From positions 620,001 to 684,000 of the forward strand of contig NZ_JQHM01000001.1 in NCBI RefSeq assembly GCF_000749845.1: a stretch of DNA of 64,000 nucleotides. Direction: 5' to 3'. Positions 56,391-64,000 of this stretch are shown piece by piece (position 1 is the stretch's first letter; each line of letters starts with the position of its first letter). Under the pieces are notes generated by a model. That model did no database searches. It saw nothing but the letters and a program-made list of their open reading frames with translations, and was not told where the DNA came from. A program made the translations under genes and the position numbers. Origin of the DNA: Pectobacterium betavasculorum (GTDB taxonomy: Bacteria > Pseudomonadota > Gammaproteobacteria > Enterobacterales > Enterobacteriaceae).

Positions 56391-58055
56391 ATGCATCTGG
56401 AAAGTATTGAGATCCTGGGGTTTCGGGGAATTAATCGTCTGTCTCTGATGCTGGACGAGAATAATGTGCTGATTGGGGAGAACGCTTGGGGAAAATCGAG
56501 CCTGCTGGATGCACTTTCGCTGCTGCTGGCACCGACATTGCCGCTCTATCATTTTGACATACAGGATTTTCACTTTACTCCGGGGGATGAAAACAGCCGG
56601 GAAAAGCACCTTCAGATTATTTTTACTTTTTGCGAGACAGCACCCGGCCACCATTTATCCCCTCGCTATCGTTCGCTTAGCCCCGTTTGGGTGGAGGGAA
56701 ACGAATCGCTATATCGCGTTTTTTATCGGCTAGAAGGAGAAGTAGACGAAAGCCAGTCTGTCTTCACCTGGCGCAGCTTTCTGGATGCCGACGGGCATCC
56801 GATACCGCTGGATGATATTGACGAACTGGCTAGAGAAATCATCCGCCTGCATCCGGTGTTGCGACTGCGTGATGCGCGATTTATGCGGCGTTTGCGCTCC
56901 GGGACGTTGGCGGCGACGTTAGATAATAGTAATGACAAGCTAGCTCAGCAGTTTGAGCAACTGATGCGTGAGCTGGTGCAAAATCCGCAGAAGCTGACGG
57001 ATAAAGAACTACGCCAGGGCTTAGTTGCGATACGGCAACTGCTGGAGCACTATTTTTCCGAGCAAAGCGCCACGGGTAACGATCGACGCCATCACCGGCA
57101 TGCGCGAACGCACAACGGTAAATCGTGGCGGTCGCTGGACAACATCAACCGTCTGATTGCTGACCCAAATAGTCGCAGTCGCCGAATTATCCTGTTAGAG
57201 CTGTTCTCCACGTTATTACAGGCGAAAGGGTCTGTGGCTCTGGATCCCCACGCTCGTCCGCTCTTGCTGATTGAAGACCCGGAAACCCGGCTGCATCCGA
57301 TTATGCTATCAGTTGCATGGGGACTTCTGACGCAATTGCCACTTCAGAAAGTCACAACAACCAACTCGGGAGAACTGCTATCGCTGGTGCCGATGGAGCA
57401 GGTGTGCCGTCTGGTGCGGGAATCCTCACGGGTGGCGACATACCGCATTGGTCGTCAGGGTATGAGTGCGGAAGATAGCCGACGTATTGCGTTTCACATT
57501 CGTATGAATCGACCCGCGTCACTCTTTGCCCGCTGTTGGCTGCTGGTGGAAGGTGAAACCGAAGTTTGGATGCTAAATGAACTGGCGCGCCAATGCGGAC
57601 ATCATTTTGAGGCGGAAGGGGTTAAGGTGATTGAATTTGCCCAGTCCGGGATCCGACCATTGCTGAGGTTCGCACGTCGTATGGGGATTGAATGGCATGT
57701 GCTGGTCGATGGCGACGATGCGGGGAAAAAATATGCCGCGACGGCGAAAAGCATGTTAACCGTACAGGACGAGAGCGAGCGCGATCATTTGACCGTCTTG
57801 CCCGCATCGGACATGGAACACTACATGTACCGTGAGGGATTCAGCCACGTTTATCACCGCATTGCGCAGTTGCCGGAAAAAGTGCCGCTCTCGATGCATA
57901 AAATCATCATCAAGGCTATCCATCGTTCATCCAAGCCCGATCTGGCGATTGAAGTCGCGATGGAAGCCGCAGCGATGGGCAGCGAGGCAATCCCACCGCT
58001 TATTCGCGGTATGTTCTCTCGCGTGCTGTGGCTGGCTCGCGGGCGGGCGGATTAA
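56391..58055 (+). CDS. ybjD: YbjD, OLD-family ATPase/TOPRIM nuclease-like protein
   Basis: A 554-aa protein matching E. coli YbjD (552 aa). The N-terminal ATPase domain begins MHLESIEILGFRGINRLSL with Walker A IGENAWGKSS. The signature/Walker B region is PLLLIEDPETRLHPIM, and a C-terminal TOPRIM domain shows LLVEGETEVW and HVLVDGDDAGKK. OLD proteins are DNA-acting nucleases, some with phage-defence roles. YbjD itself is uncharacterised and belongs to the conserved backbone, so a defence role is not implied by location. Confidence 0.92.
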   Translation: MHLESIEILGFRGINRLSLMLDENNVLIGENAWGKSSLLDALSLLLAPTLPLYHFDIQDFHFTPGDENSREKHLQIIFTFCETAPGHHLSPRYRSLSPVWVEGNESLYRVFYRLEGEVDESQSVFTWRSFLDADGHPIPLDDIDELAREIIRLHPVLRLRDARFMRRLRSGTLAATLDNSNDKLAQQFEQLMRELVQNPQKLTDKELRQGLVAIRQLLEHYFSEQSATGNDRRHHRHARTHNGKSWRSLDNINRLIADPNSRSRRIILLELFSTLLQAKGSVALDPHARPLLLIEDPETRLHPIMLSVAWGLLTQLPLQKVTTTNSGELLSLVPMEQVCRLVRESSRVATYRIGRQGMSAEDSRRIAFHIRMNRPASLFARCWLLVEGETEVWMLNELARQCGHHFEAEGVKVIEFAQSGIRPLLRFARRMGIEWHVLVDGDDAGKKYAATAKSMLTVQDESERDHLTVLPASDMEHYMYREGFSHVYHRIAQLPEKVPLSMHKIIIKAIHRSSKPDLAIEVAMEAAAMGSEAIPPLIRGMFSRVLWLARGRAD

Positions 58056-58068
58056 TGTTATGCAATGA

Positions 58069-58105
58069 TAAAAAAATGCCGTTCAGTGTGCTGAACGGCA
58101 TTTGT
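58069..58105 (-). terminator. Terminator between convergent ybjD and cspD
   Basis: TGCCGTTCAG and CTGAACGGCA form a 10-bp stem with a 4-nt loop. On the minus strand it runs into seven T residues (58076-58069), giving a strong terminator for cspD. On the plus strand the tail is weaker (TTTGTC), so it may also stop ybjD transcription. Confidence 0.85.
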
Positions 58106-58173
58106 CGCATTGTATTAATTTTTACTGTTTAGCGTCGTGTGTTCTGAGTAGAAATGTAGGGTGGTAGAAGGGG

Positions 58174-58395
58174 TCAGGATACGGCCTCGACGATTTGCGG
58201 GACGATCAGACAGGCATGATTGCCTTTCGGCCCTTGATGAACATCAAACCTGACAACCTGTCCGGCTTTCAGCGTCCGGTAGCCATCCATTTGAATAGTT
58301 GAGTAGTGCGCGAAGATATCGTCACCGCCCCCTTCTGGACAGATAAAACCAAACCCTTTGGCATTATTGAACCATTTAACAGTACCTGTCTCCAT
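58174..58395 (-). CDS. cspD: Cold-shock-like DNA replication inhibitor CspD
   Basis: A 73-aa cold-shock-domain protein with the nucleic-acid binding motifs KGFGFI (RNP1) and DIFAHY (RNP2), and the family start [15 protein letters not shown]. coli CspD is made in stationary phase and slow growth and inhibits replication by binding single-stranded DNA. It is divergent from clpS, as in E. coli. Confidence 0.96.
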   Translation of the reverse strand: METGTVKWFNNAKGFGFICPEGGGDDIFAHYSTIQMDGYRTLKAGQVVRFDVHQGPKGNHACLIVPQIVEAVS

Positions 58396-58829
58396 GCATT
58401 GACATCCTTCGCAAGAGTATTCTTTTCAGTAAGGTGTGGTTATTTGGTTACTACGAATACGAATTGATTAAAACCTCATCAATTCTTCCGTACACTTTAG
58501 TGAAATCGATCCCGGCGTCAAGCGATCCACAGCGTGGTGGAGAGGGGAGTTTGCCAAAGTTTGATGCAGATAACGCTATTGATGAACCAACAATCGTGTT
58601 GCGTAATCAAGATATCGTATACGGGCCTTGAATTTTGCTTTCTGGGAACCATTTCATTCCCCAGGTGGTAAAATAAAAAGTAGACGTGCTACTGTAAATG
58701 TAGAAATACTCGTAATGCCGATCGTTTAAGGATCGAGATTCAAGGGCTACCACGGTGCGAGGCATCCCTGCGAAAGCCTCATCATCGTGCTTCTCCCTAA
58801 TCCCATACTGAAGTGGCCAGCATTAAGAG
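58396..58829. other. Long cspD-clpS intergenic region
   Basis: The cspD-clpS gap totals 546 bp, more than in E. coli. An open frame at 58434-58631 has no ribosome binding site and no recognised homology and was not called. Two possible hairpins are seen: CTGGGAA/TTCCCCAG near 58645-58670, and a CACG-GAGGC/GCCTC-CGTG structure near 58752-58793. They could belong to a leader or small RNA. No promoter was resolved. Confidence 0.4.
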
Positions 58830-58853
58830 GTACCCGTCATCTTTCAAGTCGCA
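58830..58853 (+). repeat. Solo ERIC end (relic)
   Basis: GTACCCGTCATCTTTCAAG and the next five bases match the left end of copy C at 20 of 24 positions. No right end follows within 150 bp, so this is a truncated remnant. Confidence 0.6.
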
Positions 58854-58898
58854 GGCACGCCTTTCCTGCTTCTCGGATCTATTGGGAATAAACAGACC

Positions 58899-58919
58899 AA
58901 TATCGCGAGTCGCGATATT
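58899..58919. promoter_or_regulatory. 21-bp palindrome upstream of clpS
   Basis: AATATCGCGA (58899-58908), one G, then TCGCGATATT (58910-58919): perfect 10-bp arms around one base. It ends 22 bp before the clpS ATG. As DNA it looks like an operator; as RNA it would need to open a loop to fold. No known regulator is assigned. Confidence 0.6.
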
Positions 58920-58941
58920 CGTTACATGATGTGGATAGAGA

Positions 58942-59262
58942 ATGGGAAACAATAGTACGTGGTCACAATCGGAAAGCTTGACCGCCGATCAACAGAAAGA
59001 AAAATTGCAGCCGCCGTCCATGTATAACGTGGTGTTGAATAACGATGATTACACCCCGATGGAATTTGTTATTGACGTTCTGCAAAAGTTCTTTTCTTAT
59101 GATATTGAACGTGCCACACAGCTTATGTTAACTGTGCATTATCAAGGTAAAGCAATTTGTGGCGTATTCAGCGCTGAAGTGGCTGAGACCAAGGTCGTAC
59201 AAGTTAATCGTTATGCCAGAGAAAACGAGCATCCGCTGCTCTGTACGCTGGAAAAAGCCTGA
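58942..59262 (+). CDS. clpS: ClpA adaptor protein ClpS
   Basis: A 106-aa adaptor that brings N-degron proteins to ClpAP. The substrate pocket and ClpA-contact stretches are [24 protein letters not shown] and [20 protein letters not shown]. The length equals that of E. coli ClpS. It lies 29 bp upstream of clpA. Confidence 0.96.
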   Translation: MGNNSTWSQSESLTADQQKEKLQPPSMYNVVLNNDDYTPMEFVIDVLQKFFSYDIERATQLMLTVHYQGKAICGVFSAEVAETKVVQVNRYARENEHPLLCTLEKA

Positions 59263-59291
59263 AGTCAGGCGATTTATTGGGAGAGGTGCCT

Positions 59292-61565
59292 ATGCTCAAT
59301 CAAGAACTGGAACTCAGTCTCAACATGGCTTTCGCCAGAGCGCGTGAGCACCGACACGAGTTTATGACCGTGGAGCACCTGCTGTTGGCTCTGCTCAGTA
59401 ATCCGGCCGCCCGTGAAGCACTGGAAGCCTGCACGGTAGATTTAGCCGCACTACGCCAAGAGCTGGAAGCCTTCATTGAACAGACCACTCCAACATTACC
59501 GAAGAGTGACGATGAGCGTGAAACGCAACCCACACTCAGCTTCCAGCGCGTACTACAACGCGCAGTTTTCCACGTGCAGTCCTCTGGCCGTAGTGAAGTG
59601 TCTGGGGCCAACGTTCTGGTCGCGATTTTTAGCGAACAGGAATCTCAGGCCGCCTATCTCCTGCGCAAGCATGACGTTAGTCGTCTGGATGTCGTGAACT
59701 TTATTTCTCACGGCACGCGCAAAGAAGAAACCGATCAGGCACCTAACGCTGAAAGTCCCGTCAATGAAGAACAGGCAGGAGGGGAAGATCGTATGGAAAA
59801 CTTCACCACCAATCTGAATCAACTGGCTCGCGTTGGCGGTATTGATCCGCTCATTGGCCGGGAGAAAGAGCTGGAGCGCACGATTCAGGTATTGTGTCGC
59901 CGCCGTAAAAATAACCCGCTGCTGGTTGGCGAGTCCGGCGTCGGTAAAACCGCGATTGCCGAAGGTCTGGCCTGGCGTATTGTGCAGGGCGATGTACCAG
60001 AAGTGATGGCAGAGTGCACCCTGTACTCGCTGGACATCGGTGCGCTGCTGGCTGGTACCAAATACCGCGGTGACTTTGAAAAACGCTTCAAGGCGCTGTT
60101 GAAACAGCTAGAGCAGGATAAAAATAGCATTCTGTTCATTGATGAAATCCACACGATCATCGGTGCTGGTGCAGCGTCCGGTGGTCAGGTTGATGCGGCT
60201 AATCTGATTAAACCGCTACTTTCCAGCGGCAAGATCCGCGTTATTGGTTCCACCACGTATCAGGAGTTCAGCAATATTTTCGAAAAGGATCGGGCGCTGG
60301 CGCGTCGTTTCCAGAAAATCGATATCACTGAACCTAGTGTAGAAGAAACGATACAAATCATTAATGGCCTGAAGCCGAAGTATGAGGCTCACCATGATGT
60401 TCGCTATACGTCAAAAGCGGTTCGTGCAGCGGTAGAGCTGGCAGTGAAATATATCAATGACCGTCATCTACCAGATAAAGCCATCGATGTGATCGATGAA
60501 GCCGGTGCACGCAGCCGTCTGATGCCTGTCAGCAAGCGTAAGAAAACGGTCAACGTGAGTGACATCGAATCGGTTGTCGCTCGTATTGCCCGTATTCCAG
60601 AAAAAACCGTCTCCGCTAGCGATCGTGATGTGCTGAAAAATCTCAGCGATCGCCTGAAAATGCTGGTGTTTGGGCAGGATAAAGCTATCGAAGCGCTGTC
60701 CGAATCGATCAAGATGAGCCGTGCAGGACTGGGTCAAGAGCGCAAACCGGTAGGTTCTTTCCTGTTCGCTGGGCCTACTGGTGTCGGTAAGACAGAAGTG
60801 ACGTTACAACTGGCAAAAGCGTTAGATATTGAACTGCTGCGCTTTGATATGTCCGAATACATGGAGCGTCATACCGTCAGCCGCTTGATTGGTGCGCCTC
60901 CAGGCTATGTGGGCTACGATCAGGGCGGCCTGCTGACGGATGCGGTGATCAAGCATCCTCATGCGGTGCTGCTGCTGGATGAAATCGAAAAAGCGCACCC
61001 GGACGTCTTTAACCTGCTGTTGCAGGTGATGGATAACGGTACGTTGACGGATAACAATGGCCGCAAGGCGGACTTCCGCAATGTCATTGTCGTCATGACC
61101 ACCAATGCGGGCGTGCGGGAAACACAGCGTAAATCCATCGGCATCATCCATCAGGACAACAGTACGGATGCGATGGAAGAGATTAAGAAGGTGTTTACGC
61201 CGGAGTTCCGCAACCGTCTGGATGGCATTATCTGGTTCAATCATCTGTCGACCGATGTTATTCAACAGGTTGTTGATAAGTTTATTGTTGAACTCCAGGC
61301 GCAGTTGGACGCGAAAGGCGTGTCGCTAGAAGTGAGCGATGAAGCACGTGACTGGCTGGCAGAGAAAGGTTACGACAAGGCGATGGGTGCCCGACCGATG
61401 GCGCGTGTGATGCAGGAAAGCCTCAAGAAACCGCTGGCCAACGAGCTGCTGTTTGGTTCGCTGGTGGATGGTGGCTCTGTGACGGTAGAACTGGATAAAG
61501 AGACGCAACAGCTGACGTACGGCTTCCAGAGTGCGCAGAAGCGGAAAGCGGAAAGCGTTAATTAA
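59292..61565 (+). CDS. clpA: ATP-dependent Clp protease ATP-binding subunit ClpA
   Basis: A 757-aa AAA+ unfoldase, partner of ClpP. The N-domain covers residues 1-145. D1 has Walker A GESGVGKT (about 214) and Walker B ILFIDEIH, and D2 has GPTGVGKT (about 495) and VLLLDEIEKAHPD. The IGL-type loop that docks ClpP is visible as RKSIGIIHQD. The start at 59292 (MLNQELELSL) has GGGAGAGG upstream and agrees with E. coli; the frame extends five codons further. Confidence 0.97.
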   Translation: MLNQELELSLNMAFARAREHRHEFMTVEHLLLALLSNPAAREALEACTVDLAALRQELEAFIEQTTPTLPKSDDERETQPTLSFQRVLQRAVFHVQSSGRSEVSGANVLVAIFSEQESQAAYLLRKHDVSRLDVVNFISHGTRKEETDQAPNAESPVNEEQAGGEDRMENFTTNLNQLARVGGIDPLIGREKELERTIQVLCRRRKNNPLLVGESGVGKTAIAEGLAWRIVQGDVPEVMAECTLYSLDIGALLAGTKYRGDFEKRFKALLKQLEQDKNSILFIDEIHTIIGAGAASGGQVDAANLIKPLLSSGKIRVIGSTTYQEFSNIFEKDRALARRFQKIDITEPSVEETIQIINGLKPKYEAHHDVRYTSKAVRAAVELAVKYINDRHLPDKAIDVIDEAGARSRLMPVSKRKKTVNVSDIESVVARIARIPEKTVSASDRDVLKNLSDRLKMLVFGQDKAIEALSESIKMSRAGLGQERKPVGSFLFAGPTGVGKTEVTLQLAKALDIELLRFDMSEYMERHTVSRLIGAPPGYVGYDQGGLLTDAVIKHPHAVLLLDEIEKAHPDVFNLLLQVMDNGTLTDNNGRKADFRNVIVVMTTNAGVRETQRKSIGIIHQDNSTDAMEEIKKVFTPEFRNRLDGIIWFNHLSTDVIQQVVDKFIVELQAQLDAKGVSLEVSDEARDWLAEKGYDKAMGARPMARVMQESLKKPLANELLFGSLVDGGSVTVELDKETQQLTYGFQSAQKRKAESVN

Positions 61566-61587
61566 TCGATACTGTGTGTTACCTAAG

Positions 61588-61612
61588 AGGGATGCTGATG
61601 CATCCCTTTTTT
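61588..61612 (+). terminator. Terminator of clpA
   Basis: GGGATG (61589-61594) and CATCCC (61601-61606) form the stem and six T residues follow. It lies 23 bp after the clpA stop. Confidence 0.88.
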
Positions 61613-61633
61613 ACATCTCGTGCACGAGCCCTT

Positions 61634-61669
61634 CCAAAAAACAAAGCCCTTGCCATGAAGGAAAGGGCT
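61634..61669 (-). terminator. Terminator of infA
   Basis: On the minus strand AGCCCTT (61669-61663) pairs with AAGGGCT (61651-61645) and is followed by TTGTTTTTTGG. It lies about 55 bp beyond the infA stop. No tRNA-Ser (serW of E. coli) is present in the clpA-infA gap. Confidence 0.82.
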
Positions 61670-61722
61670 GGAGAGGGAGTCACATCCTCATATACCGCTG
61701 TTATCAGCGATGAGCTAACCGG

Positions 61723-61959
<237 letters not shown>

Positions 61960-62054
61960 CTACCTTTATTTTTTAACCGCAAGATAATGCCGAAAAACCG
62001 ACATTATGTAAAGAAGCGTTCGCGTTTAGGGCGTTATTTACCCACTTTTCTCTA

Positions 62055-62759
62055 CTAAAAAGTCGGTTCTGCGAGCTTTTGTGGTAGCCAACAACCGTCA
62101 TCGGCAGCGATATCCTGCCACTGAGAAAGCTGTTGCAGAAAGCGATCTCGGGGAATTTCACACACGCCCAGAGAAGCGGTATGGGAATTTAACACCTGAC
62201 AATCAATCAAATGACCGCCGTGGCGAATAAAATGCTGTTGAAACGCCAACAGCGCAAATTTTGACGCATTATCCGTACGGCTGAACATTGACTCACCGCA
62301 AAATAATCGCCCTTGTTCAATACCATATAGCCCACCAACTAATGCGCCATTATGCCACACTTCGACGGAATGTGCTTTCCCAACCTGATGAAGCTGGCGA
62401 TACGCTGAAATTATGTCTGGCGTAATCCAGGTGCCATCATGATGTTCATGTGCACAGGCGTGAATAACATCATCAAATGCCTGGTTCAGCGTGGCATGAA
62501 AAGGATGGCGTTTCAGGAATTTTTTCATGCTACGGCTAAGATGGAGTTCACCGGGAAACAGAACCGCACGCGGATTCGGAGACCACCACAAAATAGGCTC
62601 ACCGGGAGAGAACCAGGGGAAAATGCCCTGTCGGTAAGCCGCTTTTAACCGTGCGACAGAGAGATCGCCGCCAACGGCCAGCAGGCCGTTGGGGTCATCT
62701 AGCGCATGATTCGGATCAGGGAACTGAAGCGATTGAAGCGAAAGCTGGTATAGACGCAT
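62055..62759 (-). CDS. aat: Leucyl/phenylalanyl-tRNA-protein transferase
   Basis: A 234-aa enzyme that adds Leu or Phe to the N-terminus of proteins with N-terminal Lys or Arg, making N-degrons for ClpS-ClpAP (both encoded 1-3 kb away). Visible signatures are [33 protein letters not shown] and [10 protein letters not shown]. The start at 62759 ([10 protein letters not shown]) fits the family; a TTG three codons upstream opens the frame slightly further. Confidence 0.95.
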   Translation of the reverse strand: MRLYQLSLQSLQFPDPNHALDDPNGLLAVGGDLSVARLKAAYRQGIFPWFSPGEPILWWSPNPRAVLFPGELHLSRSMKKFLKRHPFHATLNQAFDDVIHACAHEHHDGTWITPDIISAYRQLHQVGKAHSVEVWHNGALVGGLYGIEQGRLFCGESMFSRTDNASKFALLAFQQHFIRHGGHLIDCQVLNSHTASLGVCEIPRDRFLQQLSQWQDIAADDGCWLPQKLAEPTF

Positions 62760-62793
62760 GTTTTTCAAACGTTATGTTTCAACCGAGTTTGTC

Positions 62794-64000
62794 CTAAACG
62801 TGTTGGCGGAACTGCCAATAACGACCTTGTTGTGCCATTAAGTCCTGATGGCTCCCCTGTTCGATCACTTTGCCACCATCCAGAATACAGATGCGATCCA
62901 TCGATTCTAAGCCGTATAGCCGGTGAGTGATGACGAGCAGCGTCTTATCGGCACAGTGCTGGCGGAGCAGTTGCAGAATACGCTTTTCAGTTTCTGCATC
63001 CAACCCTTCTGTCGGTTCATCCAATAGAACGAGCGGTGCGTCGTGCAATAAGGCGCGTGCTAATGCGATACGGCGCTGCTCGCCACCGGACAGTTGTCGA
63101 CCGCCTTCGCCCAGCCAGGCATTCAGCCCTTCGTTTTCCAGCAGTTTTTCTAACCCAACCTGCTGTAATACTTCAGCCAGTTTTTCATCCCGTGCGGCTG
63201 GTGCGGCTAGCAGCAGGTTATCACGCAGTGTTGCGCTGAAAATATGTACGCGCTGCGGAACCACACTCATCATGGCGCGGAGATCTTCCTCTCGCCAGTC
63301 GGTAAGGGCGTGGCCGTTAAGCGTAATCTCCCCGTATTCAGCATTCCATGCTCGCGTCAGCAGTTGTAATAGCGTTGATTTCCCGCACCCAGTACGCCCC
63401 AACAGCGCCAGATGCTCTCCTGGCTGAATGGAAAGGGAGATATTTTGCAGCGCGGGCTGGGGCTGACCAGGATAAGTGAAACCGACATGTGAGAGTTCAA
63501 GTGACGCCGTGCGCGAGGCTTGTGGGCCATGTGTTGGGAACGTGACATCAACGGGCTGACGAATGATTTGATCGACCCGAGCTGCGGAAGCAATCACTTG
63601 CCCCATATGCTGGAAGGCCACCGTGACGGGAGCCAGCGCCTCGAAGGCAGCAAGCGAAGCGAACACGAACAGGGCGATCAACGCGCCGGGCTGCGGGTTA
63701 CCGCCAACGCCATCCGCTGCCAGCCATAGAATCAAAGTAACAGTTAGCCCGCTGCATAAAATCATCACCGCCTGCGACAGACCGGTAAGATTGGCCTGCT
63801 GACGCTGGCGACGCAGCCAGTTAATTTCCACCAGTGCCAATTGTTGGCGGACGCGATCCAGCGCACCGAAGACGGTTAACTCCGCCTGACCTTGCAGCCA
63901 GGTCGTTAGCTGAAGGCGATATTGTGCACGCAGTGCGGTCAAGTCCTGCCCGATACCGTTCCCTGCCTGATAAAAGATAATTGGCAGGCACAGCAGTAAT
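62794..64000 (-). CDS. cydC: Heterodimeric cysteine/glutathione exporter subunit CydC, C-terminal part (cut by window edge)
   Basis: About 402 codons of an ABC exporter are inside the window; the reading frame stays open through base 64000, so the first membrane segments are missing. Present are the last membrane segments (VMILCSGLTVTLILWLA, PGALIALFVFASLAAFEAL) and the ATPase domain with Walker A GRTGCGKST, signature LSGGEQRR, Walker B PLVLLDEPTEGLD and the H-loop VITHR. CydDC exports cysteine and glutathione to the periplasm and is needed for cytochrome bd assembly. aat follows 34 bp downstream, as in E. coli. Confidence 0.94.
   Translation of the reverse strand, partial: LLLCLPIIFYQAGNGIGQDLTALRAQYRLQLTTWLQGQAELTVFGALDRVRQQLALVEINWLRRQRQQANLTGLSQAVMILCSGLTVTLILWLAADGVGGNPQPGALIALFVFASLAAFEALAPVTVAFQHMGQVIASAARVDQIIRQPVDVTFPTHGPQASRTASLELSHVGFTYPGQPQPALQNISLSIQPGEHLALLGRTGCGKSTLLQLLTRAWNAEYGEITLNGHALTDWREEDLRAMMSVVPQRVHIFSATLRDNLLLAAPAARDEKLAEVLQQVGLEKLLENEGLNAWLGEGGRQLSGGEQRRIALARALLHDAPLVLLDEPTEGLDAETEKRILQLLRQHCADKTLLVITHRLYGLESMDRICILDGGKVIEQGSHQDLMAQQGRYWQFRQHV

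Noticed and set aside
56391-58055. YbjD as a phage-defence OLD nuclease
   Set aside because: It is a conserved backbone gene in the same place as in E. coli with no partner gene such as a helicase, so a defence role is not supported by context.
58434-58631. A 65-aa open frame between cspD and clpS
   Set aside because: No ribosome binding site, no recognised homology; kept only as a remark on the intergenic region.
61566-61722. Expected serW tRNA gene between clpA and infA as in E. coli
   Set aside because: No tRNA-Ser cloverleaf or CCA end is present; the gap holds two terminators only.

Overview
The window is a chromosomal segment of a gamma-proteobacterium of the order Enterobacterales, most likely a soft-rot Pectobacterium. 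Most proteins look very close to E. coli proteins. From about 29.4 kb to the end the gene order follows E. coli closely (dacC, deoR, ybjL, ybjM, grxA, nfsA, rimK, ybjN, potFGHI, ybjO, rlmC, artJ, artMQIP, ybjQ, amiD, ybjT, hcr, hcp, lysO, ybjD, cspD, clpS, clpA, infA, aat, cydC). Several E. coli genes are missing along the way (ybjC, ybjP, ybjS, ltaE, poxB, aqpZ, macAB, tRNA serW). Intergenic repeats of the ERIC type and a phenazine cluster resembling the ehp locus of Pantoea/Erwinia fit Pectobacterium. The species cannot be fixed from sequence alone.

Layout. 0-2.3 kb: glutathione-dependent formaldehyde detoxification (fghA, cut by the window edge; adhC) with a LysR regulator upstream. 3.0-4.7 kb: a chemoreceptor under a near-perfect FliA (sigma-28) promoter. 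5.0-9.3 kb: folE, yeiB, sanA, rimO. 9.4-24.2 kb: an accessory region holding a DUF2461 gene, an AT-rich spacer and a 14-gene phenazine island. 24.3-32.1 kb: yliI, gstB, a MetQ/MetN/MetI-like ABC transporter, dacC, and deoC-deoR. 32.4-64.0 kb: the E. coli-like backbone listed above, including putrescine uptake, arginine uptake, the hcp-hcr nitrosative-stress pair and the ClpS/ClpA protease adaptor and ATPase.

The phenazine island (10.8-24.2 kb) lies where E. coli has bssR, between rimO and yliI, so it is probably a horizontal acquisition at a synteny break. It contains an EhpR-like resistance protein, the phenazine core enzymes PhzB, PhzD, PhzE, PhzF and PhzG, and an EhpF/EhpG pair that should reduce a ring carboxylate. 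It also has a MAT-fold acyltransferase beside an adenylation-thiolation didomain, and three less understood genes: a 116-aa orphan, a UPF0306/YhbP-like protein and a FAD oxidoreductase. The gene set predicts a hydroxymethyl-phenazine carboxylate carrying an aminoacyl ester, related to D-alanylgriseoluteic acid. No phzC, methyltransferase, ring hydroxylase, exporter or regulator lies in the cluster.

The other notable signal is a repeat family. Three intergenic regions carry ERIC-type elements whose centre is replaced or extended by a block of consecutive hairpins. The same block occurs without ERIC ends at two more places. The stems differ between copies but keep pairing, which points to a selected RNA structure. 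One copy sits between the ArgR boxes and the start of artJ.
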